Source: Marasmius tenuissimus (lineage: Eukaryota; Basidiomycota; Agaricomycetes; Agaricales; Marasmiaceae). From it: DNA of 64,000 nucleotides. Both the position numbers and the translations under genes were made by a program. This document shows positions 1 through 11,607 of the stretch, one piece after another. The notes beneath the pieces were generated by a model. It searched no databases. It saw nothing but the letters and a program-made list of their open reading frames with translations, and was not told the DNA's origin. The stretch lies in the NCBI GenBank assembly GCA_029532415.1, contig JAQOTA010000048.1:732001-796000 (forward strand), given 5' to 3'. How positions within the stretch are numbered: position 1 is the first letter of the stretch; each line of letters opens with the position of its first letter.

Positions 1-580
1 TTCCTGATACATACTAATGAATAATCTTGCACAGTGGGAACTTACCTTGTCTGTGCACCCACCTACGCCTCACCCGCTTACCGTCGAATGAGGACGTACA
101 CGTTCTTTTCGTTGGGGTTCGTCACTGTGATTCCTTTTTTACATGCATTGTGGCGCTACGGGGTTGGTCTACACTCGATCCCCATGACTCATGCTGACCT
201 GGGTCTCGACCGTCCAGCTTGATGATCTATCCGAAGCAACTGCGCTCAAGTGGCTGTGTGTTGAGGCCTTGGCCTACATAGTCGGTGCCTTGTTATAGTC
301 AGTCGGTCTTCCCGTGAATATCCTTCCGAGGGTCTGACCTAGTCTGATTACAGTGCAGAACGTTGCCCTGAGTGTCTAGCTCCGGGATATTTTGACTTCC
401 TCGTTCGTGAAGATGACTCACTGGCATCCTTCCGATCTGACGACGCTTTCGCAGGGTTCTTCGCACCAGATCTTCCATGCATGTAGTTTGGTGGCCGCCT
501 ACGCACACTACATTTCCCTCGTAGAGGCATATCACTATCGGCATATCCTAAAGGGAGGGACCTGCGCGACCCATCTTTGA
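1..580 (+). pseudogene. AdipoR/haemolysin-III (PAQR) family protein, 3' part, with an in-frame TAG
   Basis: The spliced reading shows family hallmarks: ASPAYRRMRT at the start of a membrane helix, a helix ending FLHALWRYG, then EATALKWLC, and the strongly conserved GSSHQIFHACSLVAA followed by AHYISLVEAY. Members are seven-helix membrane proteins, in fungi often linked to zinc or lipid homeostasis. An exon begins near 35 after ...GCACAG. Introns are inferred at about 165-218, 323-371 and 411-457. The stop is at 578-580. Between GALL and SVGLPVNILPR, where the family normally has Tyr, the codon at 296-298 is TAG. No intron removes it, so this is either a nonsense mutation or a sequence error. 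The 5' part lies outside the window. The family assignment is fairly sure; whether the gene works is not. Confidence 0.62.
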
Positions 581-813
581 TGATATGATTTGATTTACTC
601 CTCCTTATGTCCTCTACTAGGTAGTTACGCTACCTGGAGAATATCAGTTTCCCTTTGGGTCACTTTCGCTATCTCTGTCTGCTGATGGTTTCCTGTCGGT
701 CCTTTGAATGTAATGTGGCGGTTTTGTGGAGAATGGTCGCCGCTGACCCGTATTATCTCGATATGACCTGAATGAATTGCATGCGGACTCTTTCTCTTTT
801 TGGTTCGGCCATC

Positions 814-823
814 TTATATATAA
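814..823 (+). promoter_or_regulatory. TATA box of the DUF6533 gene
   Basis: A TATATATAAG run lies about 50-60 bp upstream of the ATG at 873, a normal spacing for a fungal TATA element. It is assigned by position and sequence only. Confidence 0.5.
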
Positions 824-872
824 GACGTTTAGCCTTCGAACCCACTGCACGTTTGAATATCCCACACCAGCA

Positions 873-2546
873 ATGTTCGATTCCAGAGCAGCCGACGTTC
901 AACATCAAGTGTAAGTGGTCTCCGTTCAAGAAAAGCCCCCGACTCATTTACGTTTACACTTGCAGAAACTGGAACACATATGTGGAGCTCATGTCATTCA
1001 GTATGGATTCTTCCCAATACCTTCGCCTCACGCCCTCTGACGTCTCAAAAGCCATCCTTTATTACGATTACTTCCTCACTCTGAACATGGAAGTAGAACG
1101 TTTCTGGCTCCGTCCAGGATGGTCACTGAGCGTCGTCCTCTTCTACCTGAATCGGTATCTCACGTTAGTCGGAAACGTACCCAACCTATTGTTTTCGTTC
1201 TGGACGGAGCCTTTTCGGACCTCGGGTGTGAGTGCAGCCTTCATGAATCCACTGTTCCTATTTACAGTGCTTGATACTCGTTACCCAGCGGTTCGTTGTC
1301 AGTTTCATCTCTCGCAAGATCCAATCAAACTAATGGCCAACGGGTCATAGATGTAACTCCCTCGAGATATACCATCAGTTTCTCATCGCTGGGATTCAGC
1401 TGATCATCAGCAGTGCGTCCCTCCTATCCTTCACGGATTGACGACGTATCTCAGGGTGTCCTCGATTTCAGTTCTTTTGGTTCTGCGCACCCACGTCCTC
1501 TACAATAACAACCGGGTGGTTCTGTACGTCCTCAGCCTCGCAACAGTGGGCGTAGTCGCGAATGGCTTCGTACGTACCGTTGTCGAATCGAAGAACTGTT
1601 ACGATCGTCTAAACGTTTAATCTACCTCATCCCGCAGATCCAGTGGGCGTCAATAACGGGAACGACCTCTCCAAATCCCGCTCCGTCCGTAGACGTCGGT
1701 TGTCTTCAAAATTTCTCTCCAGAACAGTGCGTAGGCCTCAGTTGATGCCTTTTCATTCCGCCGTACTTATGTCACTTCTGGATGTCCGGAGCATAGGGGT
1801 GTACGTGAGTAGGATAGACATTATTTTGCGCATCCCGACCCCCAACGATCGCGTGTTGTCAGGTATCATTGCACTATGGCTCGGCGTGACCGTCCTCGAC
1901 TTGATGGTTTTCGTGTTGATTCTGCGCAAGACCTTGGCTCTGCAACGCGATTGTCCGAGCGGGCTGTGGAGAGTTATCATGCGTGACGGTGAGTGATCTG
2001 ATTGGAAGTTTCAGAGATGGTGCTGATGGCCTCGTAACTTGTAGGAGTGATGTATTTCGGGCAAGAATCTTTATCAGGTCACAACAGGCTCTCGTTGATG
2101 TAATCTTCGTAGAATCATCACGCTCGTCAACGTCTTGAATATCATCGTATTGGCGGTACGTCCGACTTTCTCGCTGCTCAGCCGGCTGATCTCCTGAGTC
2201 CCCTCGCGATGGGTATAGGCAGAGAAGGTTGGACCCGATCACTCCTAGGATCCATTGATGCGTTTCGAGTGCTGATCCTCGACTTTTGGATACATTCAGG
2301 AGTACATGAAGTCCTTACTTCCCATCTTCAGCAATGTGTACGTTCCGTTTTGATCGTGGTTGGTCCGCAATCGTCTCAATCCCGATTTCTTTCGTTTTCA
2401 TTAGAATCGCGAGCGTGATAATGTCCCGACTGATGTTGAATCTGCGGGATGGTTCCATCGATCGCTCCTCCGGCTGGCATCAATCCTCACTTGGAGAGAG
2501 CCAGAGAGATATGTCGTTTGCACAGAATGTTCGTACGTTTTCTTGA
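873..2546 (+). CDS. DUF6533 domain multi-pass membrane protein
   Basis: The start ATG at 873 begins a short first exon (MFDSRAADVQ) spliced at about 910-965. The DUF6533 signature follows: YYDYFLTLNMEVERFW, then a hydrophobic helix and LNRYLTLVGN. Later exons give a helix ending VLRTHVLYNNNR, the typical cytoplasmic turn of this family, further hydrophobic helices (SGIIALWLGVTVLDL, ITLVNVLNIIV), and the characteristic C-terminal ISRLMLNLR-like segment (IMSRLMLNLRDG) near 2430. About six introns are needed. The family is greatly expanded in Agaricomycetes, has about seven helices and no known function. The stop at 2544-2546 is the simplest end, though a further splice is possible. The family call is secure; exact exon ends are not. 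Confidence 0.8.
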
Positions 2547-3568
2547 TCTATCGGGAATTACATTGCTAAGCCCGACTTTGCCCCCCATCATAATTAGGTG
2601 ATTTTCTTCGGAGGACGAGAGAATTTTGCGCTTTCGGAAGACGCTGAACTCGATGAGCCCCAAAGAATGGAACGGTAAGGGCGTCTTTCTAGTGGTTGTC
2701 GCCGTGGCCCCAGGGTTGGAAGCTTCTATAACTGCGTCGAATATGCAATGGAACCGCAGGATGCCAGTCCAACATGGCGTGTTGGTTGGATGTCTGGTTT
2801 TTTGGACAAGTGCATGGCGTCCGCAGAATTCGCACGGCACTTGCGGGATCTCTGGCTACATACATCAGATACCCACAACCTGAAGCCCACCGCCTAAAAC
2901 CGTACTTACTGTGCAGTGGACCCAGTAGGAATGTAACACCGTATGTACCCTGACAAAGATGCGTGAGATTCATTGCAAGGTATCGGAAATAGGCTGTGTC
3001 AGGAATTGTCAGTGAGGAAACGCGGCTCGCGAGTCCCTCTCTACTGTAAAGTACTTTGATCCTTTTCCGCTGCAGACAGGTGAATCTGAAGCGTCGAACG
3101 TAAACTTGGTGTGCTCGGAGGAATCAAAACTTCAAGTGGAAATGGAATTTCCGAGGTACGTAACTCAGCCAAAACCGAGGACGGCTTGCTGCTAAGTTTC
3201 TCACGATTGCATCTTCGCCTCTTCCTCGCGCCTAATAATCATTCCAAACTCCTTTCGAAAGCTTCTCGACTCATTCAACTGACGTTTATGTCCGAACAAC
3301 TAGTTCAAATATCCAATATCCGCCGTTCAATGCACACGCGATCCAGGAAACTCGAATATCCGGCTTTCATTCGTTCTCATTAACCGGTTTGCTGAGGGCC
3401 TAGTATGTCATGAGTTTAGAACTGGATCTCGATCTCAAACTGTGACCATCTGACTTCGATCTGACTGGTGTCTTGGGGCCGTGAAGGTTTAAACGATCAC
3501 TGTCCCACGGGTGATTTTAATATAAAGTTTCATTACCATCTGAAATTCGTCGTTGACCCTCGACCGCC
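2547..3568. other. Intergenic region without a supported gene
   Basis: It lies between the DUF6533 stop and the GMC start. Short open frames on both strands show no recognisable domain and no coherent splice pattern. It holds the 3' region of the first gene and the promoter of the second. Confidence 0.5.
3521..3527 (+). promoter_or_regulatory. TATA box of the GMC oxidoreductase gene
   Basis: TATAAAG lies 42 bp upstream of the ATG at 3569, in an AT-rich patch. The spacing fits a fungal core promoter. Confidence 0.5.
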
Positions 3569-6268
3569 ATGTCCAGATACTACATCTCTGACCTCTCCAA
3601 AGCTGGTGTCCCAGCAACTTCGAAGGACGATTCGAATCGCAATACTTTCGACGTTATCGTCGTGGGAGGAGGTACGTTCATGTCTGGTCACTTTCATGCA
3701 TTCCAAGCTGATACATACGTTCTTCGTGTGTAGGTACAGCAGGATGTGCTCTGGCGGCACGTCTGTCTGAGGATTCGTCGATCAATGTGTTGCTGTTGGA
3801 GGCTGGTGGAAGGTACGTTGATGTCGTCTTTATTAGAACTCAGTACTGACATCCTGTCCTACGAATTCTATGAAGCGGAACGAGCCTCACCTTCTCACGA
3901 ATTCCTTCAGCCTTCTCCAAACTGTTCAAAAATCCATCACGTGTTTTCCAGTTCTATACCGAACCTCAAAGCAATGCACGGAACGAGAAGAAATTCTGGC
4001 CAAGAGGTGTGGATCCCAAACTGTCGTTTAGATTCGCGGGAGTTTGACCACAGGTGCCCCTCAACAGCGAAAATGCTAGGAGGCTGTAAGAGCTAAACCT
4101 CGACTCCCGCCCCATACAAACAGCTGACATACATTTATTACTCTCACAATAACATTGACATCCCTCCTTAGGCTCTTCAATTAATGCTCAGATGTCAGTG
4201 TCGGAATTTCACGCGCTTTCTGCGCCCGCGCCCAAAGACCTAACGTGACCTTTACTTAGGGCACAATATGGCGCGCCCGGCGACTTCGATGAATGGGCTA
4301 AGATAATTGGCGACGATGCGTGGAACTGGGACAACTTTAGCGGGTATCCATCTCCGTAAGACTTCTGCTCCACACATACTGACAATTATCCGCAGATCCT
4401 TCAAGAAATTCGAGAAATACACCGCGGATACTTCGTACCCAGACGTTGATGCTTCCGTTAAGGGTGATTCTGGACCCGTTGAAGTCGGTTACAACGGTTA
4501 TTACAGCGAGTCGTCGAAAGACTTTGTGCAGTCGTGTGTGAACAAAGGCATACCGTTGAACCACGACTTCAATACCACAAAGGGTCCGAATGGCGTTAAC
4601 CGGGTGAGTTAGTTTTTACGTTCTTTGAATTCATTCACATTCCTTATCCGTTTGCTCCAGATCAGTACGTTCGTGGTTTCCCATTCGCCGGGCTCATACT
4701 GATCTTGGGCTACCTCTAGTGACTTACATAGACAAGAAAGTTCAACGAGTATCGACTGAGTCAGCGTACCTGACGCCGGATGTTCTCGCACGACCCAATT
4801 TGAAGGTTGCAATCAATGCTTCCGTTACGAAGATTCTCTTCCACAAGGCTGGAGACGACGAACCCAGAGCCGTGGGAGTGGAGTTTGCGAGAGGTCGGAA
4901 TGGAAAAGTGTGGAGGGCCAAGGCAAGCGACGAGGTTGTCTTGTGGTAAGTGCAACGAAACTACTCTTCCTTGGTGGTAGGTTTGCTCAGCATTTCATGC
5001 ATATGACACACACATAGCGGCGGCGCAATTCATTCTCCTCAGGTGAGAATCAGCTTTCAACGACTATTGAATGGGAACCAAATTTACTAAACTCATACGC
5101 TGCAGTTACTGCTCCTCTCTGGGGTTGGGCCTTCCGCACATCTCAAAGAACACAAGATCCCAGTCATTCATGATCTTCCCGGCGTCGGCCTGAACTTGAT
5201 TGACCACCCCGTCGTAGACTTTTGGTTCAAAGACAAATCGAACCTTGCTCCCGACTTCGTGATTCCGAAAAACCCAGTGCATATCGTCAAGGGTGTCAAA
5301 GCGGCTGTAGCCTTCCTTCTTGGGAATGGAGCTGGGGTGTTAGGCACAAACGTGGGTCACTCTTTTCTTTCACCCCGTTCTTCGTGAGCTTAACATGTGT
5401 TTTTACTCAGTGGGGAGAGGCAGCCAGTTTCGTCCGTTCCGATGACCCTAAGCTCTTCCCCCGGAGGAGTACCCGACACAGGTCAAGAGAGATAGCACCT
5501 CCGCACCGACCAGTCCCGACTTGGAGGTATTCATCACGGTTCTGGCGTACAAGAAGCATGGAAGCTGGACCTGGAATTTTCCTACGTTCTCTATTCACGT
5601 TTGCTTATTGAGGCCGCTGAGTAGGGGAGCTGTTACGTTAAAGTCGAACAGCCCGTGGGATCATCCAAAGATGGATCCAAAGTGAGTTGTGTTCCTGCGT
5701 CTTGTCACTTCAGGGGCCCGTTGCTCGACCATCCTGATTTCTTCTTCTTAGGTACCTCGAAGATGAAGACGACGTCGCGAGGCTCGTGAAGGGCAGCCGA
5801 TTCTGTCTCAACCTTGCGAAGACGGAGCCTATCGCATCAAGGATTGAGCACACTGATATCGAAGGGTTGGATGGCAAGACGCATATGAAGACTGACAAGG
5901 AGTTAGAGGAAATCGTCAAGGACCGGGTTCAGACGCTGTGCGTTTCTTTCCATTCCTTTGGCCGCGTCTCGAAAACGGACGGCTGACGTTGTTGTGTCTA
6001 GGTACCATCCAACGAGTTCGTGTCGCATGGCACCTCTTGAGGAGGGTGGTGTGGTCGATTCGCGCTTGAGGGTGTATGGCGTGAAGGGTTTGAGAGTTTG
6101 CGACGCGTCGATTTTCCCCGAGATTGTGTCCGGGCATACAGTAAGATTGCTGACTCCTTCGGCGTCTGAGTGGGTACTGACTATGAATGACAGGCCGGGG
6201 CAAGTATTGCAGTAGGAGAAAAGGGTGCGGATATCGTGAAGACAGACTTGAAAGCAAAGAGACGATGA
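3569..6268 (+). CDS. GMC (glucose-methanol-choline) family FAD oxidoreductase, with a probable one-base frameshift
   Basis: From the ATG at 3569 the spliced product shows the FAD-binding N-terminus ([19 protein letters not shown], then VLLLEAGG), the GMC box with AKMLGGCSSINAQM, the second signature [17 protein letters not shown], and the C-terminal catalytic region [11 protein letters not shown] with its active-site His, then IVSGHT and a final exon ending DLKAKRR before TGA at 6266-6268. About nine introns are present. Members oxidise alcohols or sugars and pass electrons to O2 or quinones; the substrate cannot be told. No secretion signal is evident, so an intracellular or peroxisomal alcohol-oxidase-like role is possible. 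After DDPKLFP the frame breaks: the C run at 5458-5462 has five bases where six are needed to continue into EEYPTQVK and [10 protein letters not shown]. The rest of the gene reads cleanly, so this is either a recent lesion or a homopolymer error. Confidence 0.85.
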
Positions 6269-6487
6269 TGCATGGGGCATGATCTACGATGTAACACGTT
6301 TGCCTGTTGTGCATTACCTATCTTATATACCCACTTCTGTGCATGTCATCCTGTTGGAAACGTACTTATCCACATCTGTGCTCAGATTCATACAAGTAAC
6401 AAACGAGTTTGGTCAGTCCGGTAGTGTAAGAAGTCGTTCAATTGAGAGTCGTCTAAGTGTGCAACAGAGGTACGTAGCACAATGTTC

Positions 6488-9419
6488 CTACTTTTTCGCG
6501 CTGAGAACCGCGCTGGTAATATCCTTGGTAAGAGTATTATCCTTCGCGTCGGCAGTGCTAGTGACCTTCGTATCAGGACCATTTCCCGGGTTTTGATTAC
6601 CATTCGCACTGGCGATAGCCTTGTTTTCGGGCGCATTTTTCGCCTTGTTCGCCGCTGCAATTCGGTCTTGTTCAGCCTTGTACTCATCGCTAGCGATCTG
6701 TTCCTGCCTCGCGATGATTGCGTTCCTCTTGTCGCGACTCAAACGAGGGAGAGCCGGCACGATTTGGGAGATCCATCCAATGATTTGAGGTGACTTGATT
6801 ATGATTCTGCGCACGTACAGAACCTCAGCATCCTGGTGTACTAAGGCAGGGGTCTACTCACCGGCACCCAGTAGCGGTGGCCTCGCACTTCGTGCTGGCG
6901 CTTGAGTTCGTGCTGGATTGATCGGTAGAGACGGTGAATGGTCCATAGTTCATGCTCCTCTTCGTCGAATTCGAGGTAGAGAAGTGGTTTTGAATACTGG
7001 CCGTTTCGCCGCTTATCTCCAGAACAGTGTTGCATGCCAAAAGGAAAGCTATACGCCAGTCCAAATGTTAGTGATGAACTTGGAAATCGAAGGAGGGTCA
7101 TACCCGTGGGGTACATCGGGAAGGTGTTGTAGAGCTTCATCTCCTCTTCATATTTTTCCTGGCTCTTCTTACCCTCCATCAGTTCCTTCAAATCAAAGGC
7201 ACCTGGGGAGATACTGGTAGAAGATATTGGTGAGAAATTGGTTCTGGTCAAGTCAAGTGAACACGAACAATTGTCCCACTGGCACCGTCAAATCCGTGTC
7301 GTAGAACAGCTCGGGCCTCATCCAGGGCCGCGTGATGTCGACCCTCATGCACTCGAACGAGATCTTGCACGAGCTCTTGGCCATGCTTTGTTGGATAGAG
7401 GACTGAGCACCCGACTGCTGAGCAGACGCCTCAACCGTCTGCCACCACCATCTATTGTAGGAGGACTCTGAGGAGCTGGAGTCCGAGGATTCGGCGCTCA
7501 AAGTCGAGCTTGCCGAAGAGCTAGCCTCGTTCACATCCAACGAGATCGTCGTGAAGAAGTCCGCTGCCGGCCGTACCGATTTTCCGTTGGTCGACTTTCC
7601 GGTGTTGAACTGCGTTCCTGGTAGCACGGGCGCTTCCGGGTCAGGTCTGCCAGCTCCAACCCTCATCTCTTTGGCCACGACGTCTATGAAGCCACCATCT
7701 GAGCCCTTCTGCATCAGGAGTTTTCTTGCATTCACATATTGCTTGATCAGCTCAGCGTTCGCCTCTTGCCTTTGCTGGAGGACCCCATTTGTGGACGCCA
7801 TACCCTTCTCCATCTCTTTTTGAGCATCCAAAGCCACCTTTGCGAGGTTCTGAGCCTCGGCCTCGCTATTGTCTTTCAATGCTGTGAACATGTCTCGTTC
7901 TGCGGCTTTGTATTTCTCGTAAGCTTTCTCCTTGTCGAGGGGTGACCTGCAATCTCGTGATAAGTAACGTGCACGAAAGACAAACGCAGTCGCATAAACA
8001 CCACACGTACAAGCCCATCTTGGCTGAAATCTGCTTGTGAGACTCCCTGGCTCTGAAGTACGCCTCGAAAGAAACCTTGAGGGGTCCATTGATGGCCTCC
8101 GCCTTATCCTTGGACTTGACCTCAGGTTCGACCGAGCCCTCTATCGCCTCTTGCGTCGGAGAAGGCTGTTCCCGTACCAATCAGTGACCCACATTATGGG
8201 GAGTAGGGAAAAGTGTTCGCGTACCTCCCTCATAGCCGCTATCAGCGCGTTCATTGATCGAAGCCTCGTGATCTCGTATGTGTACCATTCTACAGTCCGA
8301 GTGTTATCGGTTGGGTCTGCGATCTTGTTCAATGCGTAAACGGCCCTAAAGAATCAAGTGATCATGATCAATATTGGGTTGATGCGCTCAAGAGGATACC
8401 TTGGGGATCACTCACCAGCATCTTGGCTCCAGTACCACTTTCGAGTGTTCCACTGCACCATCAGGATCTTGTACGACCAATGCACGCATAGCCTCCTGTA
8501 AAACGGTGACGTCCATGTAAGCCTCACGAGAAGTGTGTCCAGAGCAGCTTGAGAAGACAGCCCACCTTGCTCTGTTCGACCCGTGACATGGCCGAATCTT
8601 GGTCCACAATTGCGAAGTAGTACTCGACTTCTTCCTTCTTCCCCGTGATCACCCAGTCCATATAGGCTGCTTGCGTGAAGTTCCGGTACGTCCTGGCATT
8701 CTCGTTCACCCATTGATCGTATATGGCGCGAACCGCGTCGATATCGCTGGGGTCAGCAACCTCCTTCTTCGCTTTCTCGAGAGCACATGCATATGCGCGA
8801 GCTTTGTCCTCGACTACCTTCGTATACGCATGTTGCTTCTGGGTGTACACCTCGACTCGAGTCTTGCCTAGTCGAGTATCCAACGTCGTGAGCCACGCCA
8901 TGGCTTGCTTGTAGCGTTCTTGAGCATAGGTCAAGACGGAGCCCTCAGTGGCAATCCCGACAGTGGTGCCTACAGATTCAAAGAGCCCTGGTCAATGAAA
9001 GTCTCGTAAATGCATCCGATGATTTCCCTTACCTGAGGGAACCAGCTTCGACAGCGCTTGTCCGTAGCTGCGAGCTACTGACCTCCCAGTAGGGCCAAGC
9101 TGGAACGGCCCATACGAAGGCATGTCATCGCAGAGCCTCGCCTGAGCAAGTTCTGTTGCCGCAGGAAGAAGGGGAGTCGTTGGCTTTCCGTTTCGATCGA
9201 ATCCATGAGCGTATTCCTGCACCGAACGATGATCAGAGTCATGATTTTTGAGGGATTCAGCACGAGTAGAGTTATACTTACATCGAGATTGAGAACCTTC
9301 CCGGGGGCAACGACGGTCAAGAACTGATCTGCGGGCATCGGGAGAGCTTGACGAATGGCATTGCGGATTTCCGAAGAGATTGTCGCCATTCTGGCACTGG
9401 GATCGAAGTCGGCAGACAT
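6488..9419 (-). CDS. Uncharacterised helical, Ser-rich fungal protein (left copy)
   Basis: Start ATG at 9419 (MSADFDPSARM), stop TAG at 6488-6490, about nine short introns, roughly 640 residues. The N-terminus contains VVAPGKVLNLD and RLCDDMPSYG followed by LGPTGRSVARSY. A long charged helical part follows (VEYYFAIVDQDSAMSRVEQSK, then EKAYEKYKAAERD and DAQKEMEKG), likely coiled coil. After it come a Ser-rich linker with RWWWQTVEA, the block SCKISFECMRVDITRPWM, and FDLKELMEGKKS; a lysine/alanine-rich tail closes the protein. There is no signal peptide or clear membrane helix. I recall similar hypothetical proteins in other fungi but know no function. The copy at 41352-44276 is nearly identical, introns included; only about 15 residues differ in the parts compared. 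All exons read open, so both copies look intact. Confidence 0.75.
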
Positions 9420-9818
9420 GGTCACTGCGGGCTGGTTTAGATTCAGAGAGGCGAAACAGAGGTCGATGGGTTGGGTCGATGCTCTTCACCTCAAGAGACG
9501 ACTGGCTTAAGTACTTGAACGTGGGCAATACAGTAAGTGGCACTCACTGCTAGGATATTCAGACTGACACCGGGGGGAAACTGGTGCGACTCGGGTACCT
9601 GCTTCGGCCCCCTCGCCTTGAGAAATGGAGCTTGGTGCCTTCATGTGGCCCCTTCGAATAAAGTTTCGGAAGACAGTAGGGGACCCTTCTCTGTTCTCCG
9701 CTGGCTGCCAAAGCAGTTTGCGCGTGAGGTGACAATACAAGCGGCCGCCAACGGCGTGAAAGGATGACAAATGGGACGTAGGGGTAGTCCAGGTACATCC
9801 TCGCTGCCAACTCTCCGT

Positions 9819-9838
9819 GCTACGTTCACGAACGTAGC
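9819..9838. repeat. Short perfect palindrome at the edge of the high-identity tract
   Basis: Nine-base arms (GCTACGTTC / GAACGTAGC) flank a two-base centre. The right-arm counterpart near 40934-40953 has one mismatch. Near-identity between the arms on the gene side falls off right beside this element. Confidence 0.6.
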
Positions 9839-10904
9839 GTCGCAAGAATGAGAATTCCGACCCATCCATTCAACTCGAGTGAATTGGTGATATTTGGAAG
9901 CTAAGGGCCGAAGCAGATCGGCATGATTGAAGCGGTAGGAAACACGAAAGATGCACATTTGATTGGGAGGAAACAAGGCTTGATGGACTGAACGGCCTTT
10001 AGAGCGTTCACAAAGCTTCTGAGGGCAAAATCGGTCTAGTTCTGCATTCTCCGCAGGATTTATTGCATTTCAAGGAATATATCTTCCTGTCAGAGAAGAT
10101 TAATAGCATCAGCGAAGCCTACATAAAAGTGTGCTGCACTATGAACATACCTATAGGAATAATCTCACACTGCTTTTCTGTCTTCATTACCGAGAAGGAG
10201 ACTACGCCGCGCGACTGAGTACTTCTCGGTTGCGTCCCTTCCACAATTCACGGGTTGAGATTTTTGAGCCGACCCGACAAGTCCTTTCGCTTCAAGTTTG
10301 GATACCCAGCGCCTCTTGAAAGACAGTCTTCGCTATTCCAGTCAACCTGCTGCGACCTGACAGTTGGGATGATTACAGAGGGAAGCCTAAACTGTTGATC
10401 GTTGATTGAAGCTGCATACGGTGATGGCCGCACATGAGGAAAAGGGATTTTCAACGCTTTCTCACGGATCCGCGCTTACTCCCGAGTCGCGAAGTACTCA
10501 CTTAGATTCATCACTCTCTCCTAAAGACCTCAAATAGTAGTCGTCCACAGAAGTGAGAGGCTCAATGTGGTCGGTATCAAGATATATAAGCCTGTTGGGC
10601 TCTCGGTGGGGAACACGAGCCCTGTCCTTGGTACTCCTGTCAGGCAGCACACCGGCATTTACATCCAATATCCATAAATCGTTCCGAAATAGCTTGAAAC
10701 AGGAAGGCATGATTCAACACCGCACACCACTTCCCGACCATTTCTGAACACCGTTTTTCTTGTTCTCATCCCCCACAGCGGGATGACGAACCAGAAACCT
10801 ACGCGGCGATTGGTTGACAGGCGCGTTCTAGACAACTCCTTAACGGTGCTACGTCGTAATTGACGCTAGTTGCGTTAAGCGAAACCCATAGAAACTATGT
10901 ATGT

Positions 10905-11134
10905 CTATGCAGGCAGGGTACAGGTGAGCGCCCATCTCAAGCCAGGACCCGCCTGTGGCGCCAGCATGAACGACAGCGGTAGACAAAGAAATGGAGACCT
11001 CCCGGAGGCAGAATGTGTCCGACGCATCTTAACGAAAGACGAGGGGTCACAACACAACCTGGCTTTTGGAATACGACGCGTCCGCGAATATGAGCACCAT
11101 AAAAGACAACATACATCCACTCGTGAGCTTTCAT
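10905..11134 (-). other. Conserved uncharacterised coding-like segment (left arm)
   Basis: The - strand frame contains RCVGHILPPGGLHFF. The right arm at 39709-39939 (+) contains KCVGHILPPGGLHFF in the matching orientation. Peptide similarity is kept while the surrounding DNA differs, which suggests past or present coding. I recognise no domain, and the segment is too short to define a gene; it may be an exon or relic of a fourth gene of the duplicated block. Confidence 0.3.
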
Positions 11135-11607
11135 ACTCGTTTAGAATCCTTTCCTTGTCCAGAGATCGTGACTCATATTCAACCTCAGAGCCTTTCGAAG
11201 ACGTGAGATCGCAGTTCCTGTCCTCCTGGCCTGCTACCCCAGGTGTGGAACCAAGACTTCTTCCTTACTACGATTGGACGCGAGTTTAACGTGCGTCCTC
11301 CCTGCCCGATTTAAGCTGTCCTTGCCTCATAAACTGCGGAGGACTCAGCAAATGGTTCTATACAACAGACGCGTCGGTAGGAGATTTCTCCGTCAAGGTT
11401 TTTGGTGTCCACGATGCTTAGCATCGACCGGTGGGGGTTAGAAAAGGGAATCGGCCAAGTAGGTTACTCATCAGATTCTGATGTTACTTACACTCCTGAC
11501 TACTTCCAACGTTGGCAAATAGCAGTTGCCAGTACGGCGACCATAGCGTCCTGACCTCAATCGACATGCCTACTCGAGACATAACTCTGGATTGCAGTTG
11601 GGCAATA

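Larger units (their letters stand above)
9420..11607. other. Left-arm spacer with conserved blocks but no secure gene
   Basis: This holds the upstream region of the helical-protein gene and the downstream region of the ATPase gene. Several blocks match the right arm in inverted order: 9540-9840 (near identical to 40920-41220), 10200-10470 (to 40310-40560), 10500-10720 (to 40010-40230) and 10905-11134 (to 39709-39939). A 70-codon - strand frame at 10498-10710 is open here but not in the right arm. Function unknown. Confidence 0.5.

Noticed and set aside
9537..9767. Frames around 9507-9976 and 40849-41280 as genes
   Set aside because: They are open in both arms, but those sequences are near identical as DNA, so openness gives no independent support; they fit the leader/promoter of the helical-protein gene.
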